In this document: positions 42,762 to 51,426 of the stretch, piece by piece
How the letters are laid out: every line of letters begins with the position of its first letter
Position numbering within the stretch: position 1 is the stretch's first letter
Source of the DNA: IOR16 sp963521065
Lineage (GTDB): Bacteria > Bacillota > Clostridia > Peptostreptococcales > Anaerovoracaceae
Assembly (NCBI GenBank): GCA_963521065.1
Contig: CAUQTI010000003.1
Location: 62,001 to 126,000 of the forward strand
Length of the DNA stretch: 64,000 nt
Reading direction: 5' to 3'
Made by a program: the position numbers and the translations under genes
Notes under the pieces: generated by a model
Databases searched by the model: none
What the model was told of the DNA's origin: nothing
What the model saw: the letters and a program-made list of their open reading frames with translations, nothing else

Positions 42762-43385
42762 CTAAGAATTTTTCATAATTACGCTTTCAATTACATCTGC
42801 AACATTTTCACAAACGTCACAACATTTCTCGAGGCAATCAAACGTCTTTGTCCAACGGATAATTTCCACTGCATCATCCGATGAAACGTAAAGATTCCGC
42901 ATTGCTTCCATATAAATCCGGTCGCCATCTTCCTCCAAACGATTGATTTCAATAATTAATGAGTGTAACGTTTTCGATTTACGAAAATTAGCAAATTCGC
43001 TCAATGCCGTTTTTAAAACTTCACACAGCTTGCAAATGACCTTGCAAAGCTGTAGTGCTTCCGGCCTTACGACTTTGATGTCAAACATATAAACACGCAT
43101 TACAACATCTTCAATGGCGTCTGTTACATTGTCAATTTGATGAGCCATTTCCATGATATCTTCTCTTTCAATCGGGGTAATAAATTCTTTTGCCAGCTTT
43201 TGCATCATTAAATGTTTCTCAATATCCGCCTGATGCTCAATTATGTGCATATCCTTCATCTTAACTGACAATTCTTCCGGTTGGTAGCGTTCTAGAATTT
43301 CCCTCAGCAAATCTGCTGCTTCACAAGAATATTTTACTAAACTGACAAAGCGTTCAAAGTAATCCTCATCTCGTTTTCGTGCCAT
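42762..43385 (-). CDS. DUF47-family (PhoU-like) Pit accessory protein
   Basis: 207 residues, all alpha-helical with the PhoU-like DUF47 pattern: KDMHIIEHQADIEKHLMMQKLAKEF, MEMAHQIDNVTDAIEDV, LEEDGDRIYMEAM. It sits 22 bases after the PiT phosphate transporter gene. DUF47 proteins modulate PiT transporters. SD GAGGAGGAAAG. Confidence 0.92.
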   Translation of the reverse strand: MARKRDEDYFERFVSLVKYSCEAADLLREILERYQPEELSVKMKDMHIIEHQADIEKHLMMQKLAKEFITPIEREDIMEMAHQIDNVTDAIEDVVMRVYMFDIKVVRPEALQLCKVICKLCEVLKTALSEFANFRKSKTLHSLIIEINRLEEDGDRIYMEAMRNLYVSSDDAVEIIRWTKTFDCLEKCCDVCENVADVIESVIMKNS

Positions 43386-43407
43386 AATCTTTCCTCCTCC
43401 TCACATA

Positions 43408-44466
43408 TCAAAACACCTGCATAAATAAGTAAGCCATCAAATATCCAATCAAACCGCAGCATGGAAACGTCAGTATCCAAGTGACTACCATCTCCTGCAC
43501 TAATTTCCAATTTACACTCGTTAATCTCTTTGCAGCTCCCACACCCATAATCGCGGTCGTCTTCGTATGTGTCGTGCTGACCGGTACCCCCGTAAGAGAA
43601 GAAAGCAGCAAACAAATTACAGCTGCAAAATCTGCGGAAAAGCCCTGATGCTTATCCAGACGCACCATATCCATTCCGACCGATTTAATAATTCGGTAGC
43701 CGCCGATTGAAGTCCCAAACGCCATTGTAAGAGAACATAAAACCATCAGCCAGACCGGTATTACAAATTTTTCTGCAGTTCCAACCCCCTGCGACAAAAA
43801 GATGCCCAACATGAATACGCCCATGAATTTCTGTCCATCTTGTGCGCCGTGCATAAATGCCATTCCGGCACCTCCCACGATTTGTGCTTTTTTAAAAAAA
43901 GAAAAAGCTTTTCGCCGGTCCATACGATGAAACAAAAACTCCACTAGCTTTACTATAACCCACCCTAGTCCAAAGCCCAAAATCGTAGAAAGGATTAACC
44001 CATAAATAACTTTCATCCATTCCGAAAGATGGATGCCATTCATGCCGCCCTGCAATGCAATCGCCGCACCGGAAATCCCCGCAATCAATGCGTGACTTTC
44101 GCTTGTCGGAATGCCAAAGAACCAAGCAGCAAGAGCCCATACGATAATGGCAAACAATGCTGCACATAAAGCCACTGTCGCATCGACCGTGTCCCCTCCG
44201 AAATCAACCATGTTATAAATTGTTTCCGCAACGGTGGCATTGACCATCGTCATAAAGAGTACCCCTAGAAAATTGAAAACCGCTGCCATTGCAATGGCAG
44301 TTCGTGGTTTCATTGAGTGTGTTGAAATACATGTCGCAATCGCATTCGGGGCATCTGTCCACCCATTCAGCAGCATGACTCCTGAGGTTAAAAGTACTGT
44401 AATGAAAAGCACTGGATTATGAAAAAGCTGCTGCAAAAATTCGCTTAAAGATATGGTCATATTCAT
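43408..44466 (-). CDS. PiT-family inorganic phosphate transporter
   Basis: 352 residues with about 10-11 membrane helices and the two inverted PiT signatures: GWTDAPNAIATCISTHSMKPRTA near residue 40 and TTHTKTTAIMGVG near 305, plus MAFMHGAQDGQKFMG. It imports phosphate with H+ or Na+. Upstream partner of the DUF47 gene. Confidence 0.95.
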   Translation of the reverse strand: MNMTISLSEFLQQLFHNPVLFITVLLTSGVMLLNGWTDAPNAIATCISTHSMKPRTAIAMAAVFNFLGVLFMTMVNATVAETIYNMVDFGGDTVDATVALCAALFAIIVWALAAWFFGIPTSESHALIAGISGAAIALQGGMNGIHLSEWMKVIYGLILSTILGFGLGWVIVKLVEFLFHRMDRRKAFSFFKKAQIVGGAGMAFMHGAQDGQKFMGVFMLGIFLSQGVGTAEKFVIPVWLMVLCSLTMAFGTSIGGYRIIKSVGMDMVRLDKHQGFSADFAAVICLLLSSLTGVPVSTTHTKTTAIMGVGAAKRLTSVNWKLVQEMVVTWILTFPCCGLIGYLMAYLFMQVF

Positions 44467-44473
44467 TCTCCTA

Positions 44474-45520
44474 TTAATGGTTGAAACTTCTAGGTAAGGT
44501 GCACCTTCTTAAAAAACCGGCGGCCCTGCTGTAAAAACGCAATATTCCATGATAGGATAAGTAGAGAGTGTACCCGTATGCCCTGACAACCACTGGTCTT
44601 GAAAATAACCAGGTAACGCAAGCGGCAGAAAGCAGCAGGCAAAAATAGGAATAGCTATTTTGCTGCCCGAAAATCTGCGTTGCCTTAATCCCATACCGAA
44701 CAATAATGTGCAAAACGAAAACCGTCATCGTTCCTTGTCCCACCGTGCTCAAAATCGTTTTGGTCCGTGGCATCAATGCCAGAAAAATAATAATCCATGC
44801 AAATGCAATGGCCATCAAGCTACTGCGCTCCAAAAGACCTTGCAGCGCCGTCAGCCCTTCATCAGCATAAGGTCTTTTAAACAGGATGGAACTCCATCCA
44901 AGTCCGGTATAGGCAATGATTCCTCCAAATGCCGGCAAGATTAGAAGAAGCGGCAGCAGTACCCATTTGGAAATCCTGCGCAGCTTTTCAATATGCGAGG
45001 GCGTGCAGAGATATCCACCTATAAAAAAGGGTAAAAATCCAAATACTCTCCCTAAGCTTAAGCTTTCATTTAAAAATGGAACAAATCCAGAGAAAAGTGA
45101 CAAAGCAATACTCATCGGAAACAGATGAGAAAATCTTGTAACATCCTTTAAGAAGTAGCGATAGAAAAATAGAACCAAGAGGTACCACAACGCCATAGAC
45201 GGCTCTATAAAGTGCAATGCGGAATCATCCCATCCAAAAAACAAGACTCTCATGAGGTACATTAAAACAGTCAGAATCAAATAAGGAAACAAGAAGTTCT
45301 CAATGGCACCTGCTTTGCATTTCTCTGTCTTTTTAGAGAAATATCCTGACACAAATAAAAATGCCTGCATGATAAAGCAGAAAAAGGTGGCATAAATCGC
45401 ACTTCCCCAGCTCCCAAGCTCAAATGTTGTCGCCCGCAGAAAATGGGCATAAACAACACAGAATATCAGCACTCCTTTTATATTATCAAACAGAAAATCA
45501 CGTTCTTTCCCATTCTTCAC
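44474..45520 (-). CDS. Acyltransferase family 3 membrane protein
   Basis: 348 residues from a GTG at 45520. About ten membrane helices; the OafA/AT3 start is visible (FDNIKGVLIFCVVYAHFLR) with ENFLFPYLILTVLMY. Such proteins O-acylate surface polysaccharides or peptidoglycan. An upstream in-frame TTG at 45547 would place the SD AGGAGG inside the coding region, so the GTG 7 bases after the SD is preferred. Ends 8 bases before the PiT start; it may be cotranscribed. Confidence 0.85.
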   Translation of the reverse strand: MKNGKERDFLFDNIKGVLIFCVVYAHFLRATTFELGSWGSAIYATFFCFIMQAFLFVSGYFSKKTEKCKAGAIENFLFPYLILTVLMYLMRVLFFGWDDSALHFIEPSMALWYLLVLFFYRYFLKDVTRFSHLFPMSIALSLFSGFVPFLNESLSLGRVFGFLPFFIGGYLCTPSHIEKLRRISKWVLLPLLLILPAFGGIIAYTGLGWSSILFKRPYADEGLTALQGLLERSSLMAIAFAWIIIFLALMPRTKTILSTVGQGTMTVFVLHIIVRYGIKATQIFGQQNSYSYFCLLLSAACVTWLFSRPVVVRAYGYTLYLSYHGILRFYSRAAGFLRRCTLPRSFNH

Positions 45521-45655
45521 AAAATAACCTCCTATTACTTTTTTCAACAGCGATTCATTATACCTCTTTTATGTGAAAAAGCAACGAGCATTTTGTCAAA
45601 TAAAATTCATTCTTCCTATTTTTCAACCCATGTATTCCAATGTTTTTGTCCATTT

Positions 45656-45916
45656 TTACGCTTTCGTTTCTTCTTCTAAAATCTGACTTAATGCACTTGC
45701 AAGCTGATCTCCACACGACGTAGCCTTCCCTCCGCAGGAGATACCCTTACACCGCTGAATGACCTCCTCTGCCTTCATTCCTTCCACCAATCTGCCAATT
45801 GCCTGCAAATTGCCATCGCAGCCACCTGTAAACTTTACGTTTTTAACAACTCCATCTTCCAGCGCAAATTCTATAAACTTAGAACAGGTTCCGCTGGTCT
45901 TATAAGAATACTTCAT
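45656..45916 (-). CDS. TSCPD-domain protein (TIGR03905-like)
   Basis: 86 residues: YKTSGTCSKFIEFALEDGVV, the name-giving GGCDGNLQAIGRLVEG, and CKGISCGGKATSCGDQLA. Five conserved cysteines suggest metal binding; related domains occur at the end of class II ribonucleotide reductases. It starts 5 bases after the GDPD gene's stop and is probably the last gene of that operon. Confidence 0.9.
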   Translation of the reverse strand: MKYSYKTSGTCSKFIEFALEDGVVKNVKFTGGCDGNLQAIGRLVEGMKAEEVIQRCKGISCGGKATSCGDQLASALSQILEEETKA

Positions 45917-45920
45917 TTTA

Positions 45921-47612
45921 CTACTCCTGATTTAATAGTTTTTTCGCTGCATCAAGCAGCATTTTCTGCTCTTCTTTTTTCAGTTCTGTATTGGGCGGTA
46001 AGATAATCAGAATGCCATCTTCATCTAGAAAATTACGGTGAAAGATTTCTTGATACCATTCTCCCCCAGCATAAACTCTTCCTTGAATCAAAATGGTCTT
46101 CTGATTCAATATCCTATTAGAATTACCGAAAATCAAAGAATTGCTCCCAACCTTATTTAGATATAAGGCGCCGCCAACTGTAATACGCATCGTCTTTGTG
46201 CTATCCATATAAATTGAAGATGCACCAAGCTGACTTCCTGTCGTGGCTAGATGCACGACTGTATTTCCGTAATCATCCAAATAAGGTGCCTGCAATTGCT
46301 TCCCATTATTGTAAAATTGAGGCTTTCCATTTATAAAATACAAGCTACTTCCCGCCTCGGATAGAATTGAATTTTTAATTATTTTCTGTATATCTGTATT
46401 TTCCTTTTCTATCGTTGCTTCAAAATCCGGAAGAAGCGTCCAATCCTCTAAAAGGTATTCATTGACTGCATTTGTAATTTGACAAGGGCCCTGATCCGCC
46501 CATATGTAAGCAGTAAGCTTCGCTATTTTTCTTGAAAGCGAGTCTTCCACGACTGCTGTCAGTTCATGCTTTCCCGGTGGCAGCAGCTCCTTATCCAACC
46601 GAAATGCGGTACCAACCGCTGCTTCCCCTAAAGAAATCTCCCCGCTGCTAAATTTAACCGTATCTCCCTTATGCGGATTCGTTCCCTGCACCTTCAATGA
46701 AATCTCATTTTCAAAAAACTCATAATCTAAGCGCTTTCCAGCATTCGCCTTACTCGTTTTTACAAAATAGTAGCCGCCGGTCATCATGCTTTCCCAATCT
46801 GAAGGAATCAAATCATCAGTATATACCCCGAAAGCACCTTTATTTTTTACATCCTGCATTTGCTCCACGTCATTGACGGTATGCATGTATACCACGATTC
46901 CGTAGCTCTGCAATTTTTTTGCAATCCCTTGGTTTCGAAGTTCCTCACTCATTGTAACGGCATAGATTCCATTATCCTTTACAAAGCGAATAATCCGATC
47001 CGCATTTAAGCTCTGCATCTTGTAGAGCGTGAGAATAATCTGTTCATACCCTAAAGCTTTTACTGCTTTCAGCTCATCAAAGCTGTAAATTTGTGCGATA
47101 ATCTGCGACTTATACTGCGGATATTTCTTTGCAACAAGTGTGAGCAATTTTATATTATCTTCTTTTGTATCTGTAATAATACGCACATCAGGGTGTTCTT
47201 TTAAAACAGAAGTCAGCTTTTCAAATGTCATTGGCTCAAACTTTTCAAAAATTTTCGCCTGCTCGAATTGCTCTAGGGTTAATTTACTGTTAGAAGAAAG
47301 TCCCAGCATGTCTTTGCTCGTATAATCCCAGTCATGAAGCATAACGATTTCCTGGTCCTTTGTAATCCCCATATCCAGCTCTATCAGTCGAAATCCATGT
47401 TCTACAGCCGTCTCCACTGCCTCCATCGAATTTGTAGTTGTATAACCCCGTACAGATCCCCCGGCATGTGCAATGACTCTTTCATATTTTATGGTTTGCT
47501 GCGGTAAAGCAGCGCCTGCTGCATAGCTCTCCGGTACTGCCATTCCGTTCATTATAAAAACAAATGAAAAGAGGCATAGAAGTTTCCTATAAAAAAATTG
47601 CCCACATTTCAT
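45921..47612 (-). CDS. Secreted glycerophosphodiester phosphodiesterase-like protein
   Basis: 563 residues. Signal peptide (about 1-32). GDPD TIM-barrel at about 43-265: IAHAGGSVRGYTTTNSMEA, IELDMGITKDQEIVMLHDW with the metal and general acid residues, then TDTKEDN and YTDDLI. After about residue 275 comes a C-terminal part of beta-rich segments (VKFSSGEISLGEAAVG) with unclear homology. It hydrolyses glycerophosphodiesters or teichoic-acid-like polymers outside the cell. The idi gene ends just upstream. Confidence 0.88.
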   Translation of the reverse strand: MKCGQFFYRKLLCLFSFVFIMNGMAVPESYAAGAALPQQTIKYERVIAHAGGSVRGYTTTNSMEAVETAVEHGFRLIELDMGITKDQEIVMLHDWDYTSKDMLGLSSNSKLTLEQFEQAKIFEKFEPMTFEKLTSVLKEHPDVRIITDTKEDNIKLLTLVAKKYPQYKSQIIAQIYSFDELKAVKALGYEQIILTLYKMQSLNADRIIRFVKDNGIYAVTMSEELRNQGIAKKLQSYGIVVYMHTVNDVEQMQDVKNKGAFGVYTDDLIPSDWESMMTGGYYFVKTSKANAGKRLDYEFFENEISLKVQGTNPHKGDTVKFSSGEISLGEAAVGTAFRLDKELLPPGKHELTAVVEDSLSRKIAKLTAYIWADQGPCQITNAVNEYLLEDWTLLPDFEATIEKENTDIQKIIKNSILSEAGSSLYFINGKPQFYNNGKQLQAPYLDDYGNTVVHLATTGSQLGASSIYMDSTKTMRITVGGALYLNKVGSNSLIFGNSNRILNQKTILIQGRVYAGGEWYQEIFHRNFLDEDGILIILPPNTELKKEEQKMLLDAAKKLLNQE

Positions 47613-47613
47613 T

Positions 47614-48135
47614 TTAATTTAATCTCCCTTGTATTTCTTCGATTACTTTCGGTGCTGCCAATAAGAACCACGGTGCAAATCTTTGAGGGTACTTCTTTAT
47701 CTCCTCAAGTAATTCTTGGAAAGTGACCCATCTCATTTCAGCGATTTCCTCGGGATTTGGACGATATTCTCCATCGTACTCTCCAATAAAAACATGGTCA
47801 TATTCATGCTCATATAAATCCTCTTCAAATTGATGCATATACCTGAATTCAAAGAGAGGCGATAAGTTGCATGAAATACCTACTTCCTCCTGCAAACGGC
47901 TTTCTGCGGCTTCCAAAACGGATTCGCCTTCACGCGGATGCGAGCAGCACGTATTTGCCCATAATCCTCCGGAGTGATATTTATCAAGTGCTCTGCGCTG
48001 GAGGAGCATTGCCGTCTTACTATATAAAAATACGGAAAACGCCCTGTGTAAAAGCGGTTCTCTGTGTGCCGCCTCTTTGGAAGCAGTCCCGATTGCTTTA
48101 TCGTTTTTATCGACTAAAATAACTTGATTTCTCAT
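47614..48135 (-). CDS. idi: Isopentenyl-diphosphate delta-isomerase, type I
   Basis: 173 residues with the Nudix-like type I fold: catalytic Cys64 in NTCCSHPREGE, AAESRLQEEVGI, and the metal-binding Glu in EHEYDHVF. It interconverts IPP and DMAPP for isoprenoid synthesis. Type I enzymes are less common in Firmicutes than the FMN-dependent type II. Its stop lies 2 bases before the GDPD start region. Confidence 0.93.
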   Translation of the reverse strand: MRNQVILVDKNDKAIGTASKEAAHREPLLHRAFSVFLYSKTAMLLQRRALDKYHSGGLWANTCCSHPREGESVLEAAESRLQEEVGISCNLSPLFEFRYMHQFEEDLYEHEYDHVFIGEYDGEYRPNPEEIAEMRWVTFQELLEEIKKYPQRFAPWFLLAAPKVIEEIQGRLN

Positions 48136-48206
48136 ATCCTTTGTTTTCCCTTATCCTCTGACCCTTTCAATATTCCCTTTAGCTTATGCTTTTCAGCAAT
48201 CCTGCT

Positions 48207-48767
48207 TTATTTTTCATCTCCGTCCAGATATTGTCCGATTTGTCTCCACTTCTCCCAAAATTCCGGTTTTGATTGCAATGCACGGTTTGCAGGGCTGGTT
48301 GAAGGCAGGTACTCTGCTTTAACTCCATTGATGGGATAGCATAATTTTTCATAAAGCAGGCTCCCCTTTTTTCCTGTCGTGAATACTTTCCGTATTTTGG
48401 CGTGTTCAAATATTTCGGTAAAATCATTGGCAACCGGATTCTGAATGCTGTCATCCCTAGCCCCTATGATTTCACAGCTCTCCAGCACATCCCATACCGC
48501 AATCCGATAATCCAGCAAAAACTTTTTTCGTGCTTCCGGCTCTGAGGATGGCTCGTTCTTCTGCAATACTTCCGCCACCGTTTTCCAAAAAATATTCTGT
48601 GGATGTCCGTAATAAAAATGGTTTTCTCTAGATTTCGGAGATGGAAAGCTCCCTAAGATTAATATTCTGGAATGTTCATCATATACTGGTTCCCACGGAT
48701 GAAATAACCGTTCCAATGCAATCACAATCCCTTCTCGTATTTCTTTTTTAAGCCTTATCGTTTTCAA
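48207..48767 (-). CDS. DNA-deoxyinosine (hypoxanthine) glycosylase, UDG superfamily
   Basis: Up to 186 residues. ILILGSFPSPKSRENHFYYGHPQN is the family active-site block, with LPSTSPANR near the end. It excises hypoxanthine from deaminated DNA in base-excision repair. The start is uncertain: the TTG at 48767 overlaps the upstream gene by 20 bases; GTG 48725 and TTG 48716 follow GAAGGG and would begin nearer the conserved domain (MERLFHPW). Coupled to the upstream UDG-like gene. Confidence 0.85.
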   Translation of the reverse strand: MKTIRLKKEIREGIVIALERLFHPWEPVYDEHSRILILGSFPSPKSRENHFYYGHPQNIFWKTVAEVLQKNEPSSEPEARKKFLLDYRIAVWDVLESCEIIGARDDSIQNPVANDFTEIFEHAKIRKVFTTGKKGSLLYEKLCYPINGVKAEYLPSTSPANRALQSKPEFWEKWRQIGQYLDGDEK

Positions 48768-49323
48768 TGCAATCCATCACATCATGCACAAACTTTCCCT
48801 CGAGCTGACGTACATTCGAACGCGTTACCATAAGCAATGCTCCTGATTCCGTTGTCCCTATGCCTTCAAGCGTCTCCCCTTTAAGAAGCGATGAAATCGG
48901 CAAATCAAAATCCCATATTCCAGACCATCCAGTTAGAAACAATACATGTGTTGGCTCTAGCAAATCAAGTTCTGCCAAAATAATCTCTTTGCACAAATCT
49001 TTTTGTTTTTCCATGAGCTCCCGAGATAATGGTTCGCCAGATTTCGGCGTCAACTTATACAAACTGCTCCATGCGAGATACTCTGTCCACTCGCCACAAT
49101 GCTTTCCTAAAAAATGTTCCGCAATATGTTGAATCGGGCCCCAAAATTCAGTATCTTCAAAGGCAAAAGTCTTCCCTACAATCATAAGTTTTTTTTCATT
49201 TTCCTCGTATAGCGAGCCTGCTGCATACCCTCTCCCTTGCAAGCCTTCTACTTCTCCTTCTGAAATGAGATCTGCCAGGCTTTCATAAAGCTGGTTGAGT
49301 TTTTCTGCTTTTCGTGAATCCAT
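48748..49323 (-). CDS. UDG-superfamily-like protein
   Basis: 191 residues from the ATG at 49323 (SD GAGGA). The central blocks LMIVGKTFAFEDTEFWGP, SSLYKLTPKSGEP and HVLFLTGWSGIWD have the order and spacing of a uracil-DNA glycosylase-like fold (water-activating loop, NLYK-like and binding loop), but no canonical catalytic motif is exact. The overlap with the deoxyinosine glycosylase gene supports a DNA-repair or base-binding role. An upstream extension is open but lacks an SD and is rejected. Confidence 0.55.
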   Translation of the reverse strand: MDSRKAEKLNQLYESLADLISEGEVEGLQGRGYAAGSLYEENEKKLMIVGKTFAFEDTEFWGPIQHIAEHFLGKHCGEWTEYLAWSSLYKLTPKSGEPLSRELMEKQKDLCKEIILAELDLLEPTHVLFLTGWSGIWDFDLPISSLLKGETLEGIGTTESGALLMVTRSNVRQLEGKFVHDVMDCIENDKA

Positions 49324-49671
49324 GCTCTTTTTTCCTCTTTTCTGTTCTGTGAAAATCCGATCTATTTTTGTATTTTTATCAAATTTTTTATAAAGTAAAT
49401 AGATGGTTATCTTATTATCATAGCACGAAATAAGGAAAAGAAAAAGAGGATAGAAATTCATATTATAAAGATATCTGCTTTCCAAATATGCTGAAAAATC
49501 TGTCATTTCCAAGTCTTGTAGAAACGATTGCTTACCGTTTTATTATACTACGCATTTCTCTCCAACACTCGCTTTTTGACGATAAAATACAGGATGGACA
49601 AAATTTCTATTTCTGTAAAAATGAAATTTGACGGCATTAAAAAATTCTGTTATGATATGTGTTATGGATAT
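49324..49671. other. Divergent region between UDG-like gene and tRNA-Arg
   Basis: About 348 bases, AT-rich. It holds the tRNA-Arg promoter at 49628-49656. Nothing else is supportable. Confidence 0.5.
49628..49656 (+). promoter_or_regulatory. Promoter of tRNA-Arg
   Basis: TTGACG (49628-49633), 17-base spacer, TATGAT (49651-49656), 15 bases before the tRNA. Confidence 0.82.
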
Positions 49672-49748
49672 GCGCCCGTAGCTCAGCTGGATAGAGCGTC
49701 AGACTCCGACTCTGAAGGCCACAGGTTCGACTCCTGCCGGGCGTACCA
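49672..49748 (+). tRNA. tRNA-Arg (anticodon CCG)
   Basis: 77 bases: acceptor GCGCCCG with CGGGCGT, D-arm GCTCAGCTGGATAGAGC, anticodon stem TCAGA/TCTGA with loop CTCCGAC, variable AGGCC, T-arm ACAGGTTCGACTCCTGC, CCA encoded at 49746-49748. Confidence 0.95.
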
Positions 49749-49755
49749 AAAAAAG

Positions 49756-49804
49756 AACCGTCTAACCATTGAAAATTCAATGTGATAGGCGGTTTTATTT
49801 TTTT
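49756..49804 (+). terminator. Terminator of tRNA-Arg
   Basis: AACCGTCTA with TAGGCGGTT enclosing CATTGAA/TTCAATG, followed by TTATTTTTTT. Confidence 0.85.
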
Positions 49805-49855
49805 ATATTTTTCCCTTACTTTGATTTTATAGTGCTTAAATGTGCCTAAATGTGC

Positions 49856-51175
49856 TTACCGAGTGTGGAACCAGGTGTGGGAATAAATGTAGAACAAAAC
49901 GCCAACGCCTGCCACGATTAGCTCTGTAAACGGAAATGCACACCAGATGCCAGCCACACCACCAAGAAAAGATAGCAAAAATGCCATGGGAATTATAACG
50001 AAAAAGCCGCGAAGCAGTGAAATCAGATGTGCCGGACGTACACATTCTGTAGAGGTGAAATAAACGGAAAGAATAATATTAAAACCGGCAAAAATACAGC
50101 CTGTAAAATAGATTTTCAATCCTAAAATCGCTGTATTTTGTAAAAGCAAGTTCTCTTCGCTGTTAAAAATACCGGTAATCTGCGAGGCTCCAAAAAAAAT
50201 ACTGAAATAAAGAATCACTGAAAGGATTCCTACAGAAAATAGTGCAAATCTTAAAAGAAGCTGCGTCTGCTCACGCTTACCCAATCCATGTGCTTTGCTG
50301 ATTAATGGTTGAATCCCCTGTGCAATGCCCGTATAAATGGAAAGTACAACTAAGGAAAGATTCGCAATAATTCCATAGGCGGCAATTCCGACGTTCCCTT
50401 GTAATCTTAATAAAATCATATTAAAAACGAGGATAACAATGCCGGAGGACAGCTCTGTAACGAGAGAAGGCAGCCCGCTTGAGAAGACCGCACTACTGTG
50501 CTCTACAAAAAATCCGCCCCGAACAAAATGAAACTGGTTCTTCTTTCTGATTAAGAAGGAATAAAGAATTCCAATGCTGATGATTGGTGCGATACCGGTA
50601 GCAAGCACGGCTCCGAAAATCCCCATACCCAGCGGAAACATAAAAAGATAGTCTAGTAGGATATTGGAAAAGCTTCCTACCAGCATTGCAAGCATAGAAA
50701 GCTGAGGTGCACCGTCATTTCTTACAAAGCATAGCAGTACGTTGTTTAATAGAAATGCCGGAGAAAATAATAAAATTACCTGTAAATAAGTTCTTGCCAT
50801 TGAAAAAACAGCTTGATCCGCACCCAGCAGGCGTATCATCGTCCCTGAAAAAAAGCTGCCCAGTAGAACAAAGAATATCCCAAAACCCAAAGCCAATAAA
50901 ATGCAATTTGTAAAAATCTGGTTTGCAGCGTCCTCTTTATTTTGGCTTCTTTCAATCGAATATTTTGTCGCTCCGCCCATACCAAGCATTAATCCTAATC
51001 CATGAATCAGACTATATACCGGAATTGCAAGATTTAATGCTGCAAGCCCTCCGGTGCCGAGGCTCTTCGAAATAAAGTAGGTGTCCGCCAAAATATACAA
51101 AGATAGTCCCAGCATACCGAGGACATTAAAAAATGCATACTTTGCAAATTCTCTGAAATAAATTGTATTTTTCAT
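49856..51175 (-). CDS. MATE-family efflux transporter
   Basis: 439 residues with about 12 membrane helices in two homologous halves. YILADTYFISKSLGTGGLAALNLAIP and GMGGATKYSIERSQ are MATE/MepA-like. It exports cationic drugs or metabolites with Na+ or H+. SD CAGGAGGG lies before the ATG. Transcription starts at 51325-51330 and passes through a strong leader terminator, so expression is probably attenuated. Confidence 0.93.
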   Translation of the reverse strand: MKNTIYFREFAKYAFFNVLGMLGLSLYILADTYFISKSLGTGGLAALNLAIPVYSLIHGLGLMLGMGGATKYSIERSQNKEDAANQIFTNCILLALGFGIFFVLLGSFFSGTMIRLLGADQAVFSMARTYLQVILLFSPAFLLNNVLLCFVRNDGAPQLSMLAMLVGSFSNILLDYLFMFPLGMGIFGAVLATGIAPIISIGILYSFLIRKKNQFHFVRGGFFVEHSSAVFSSGLPSLVTELSSGIVILVFNMILLRLQGNVGIAAYGIIANLSLVVLSIYTGIAQGIQPLISKAHGLGKREQTQLLLRFALFSVGILSVILYFSIFFGASQITGIFNSEENLLLQNTAILGLKIYFTGCIFAGFNIILSVYFTSTECVRPAHLISLLRGFFVIIPMAFLLSFLGGVAGIWCAFPFTELIVAGVGVLFYIYSHTWFHTR

Positions 51176-51184
51176 AAACCCTCC

Positions 51185-51215
51185 TGTAAGAATGTAACTT
51201 TTGAGTATTCTTACA
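51185..51215 (-). repeat. Hairpin abutting the MATE ribosome-binding site
   Basis: TGTAAGAAT and ATTCTTACA form a perfect 9-bp stem with a 13-base loop, ending directly at the SD AGGAGGG. Confidence 0.6.
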
Positions 51216-51270
51216 TAAAAAAACGTCAGGACTTCATATCTTCTTTGGCCTAATGATATGAAGTCTGACG
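51216..51270 (-). terminator. Leader terminator upstream of MATE gene
   Basis: A 16-17-bp stem with one bulge (CGTCAGACTTCATATC with GATATGAAGTCCTGACG) followed by TTTTTTT on the minus strand. It lies between promoter and start codon, hence an attenuator. Confidence 0.85.
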
Positions 51271-51359
51271 CATAATGTCTTTACCCGGCGGCAAAAAAAC
51301 AGTCAGTGAATTAATTAAATTTTACAAATTAGTGTAGCACGTCAATTGCACACTGTCAA
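51271..51359 (-). promoter_or_regulatory. MATE promoter and candidate sensor leader
   Basis: TTGACA (51359-51354), 17-base spacer, TACACT (51336-51331). The leader before the terminator contains GCCGCCGGGTAAAGACATT, which looks like a conserved sensing element. I do not recognise the class; known purine, FMN and guanidine consensus blocks are absent. Confidence 0.6.
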
Positions 51360-51426
51360 TGGAAAGCAAACGAAAAAAATCTATTAAAAGAAAGAAAATC
51401 CCTCTGTTCATACACCTTAGGCTCTT

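Noticed and set aside
48748..49512. Longer N-terminus for the UDG-like gene
   Set aside because: The extra 63 codons are AT-rich, hydrophobic and without SD, whereas ATG 49323 follows GAGGA.
49528..49785. 85-codon plus-strand frame
   Set aside because: It translates through the tRNA-Arg gene; the tRNA and its promoter explain the sequence.
51271..51330. MATE leader considered as purine or guanidine riboswitch
   Set aside because: None of the conserved purine junction bases or guanidine-I/III blocks are present; left as unassigned.
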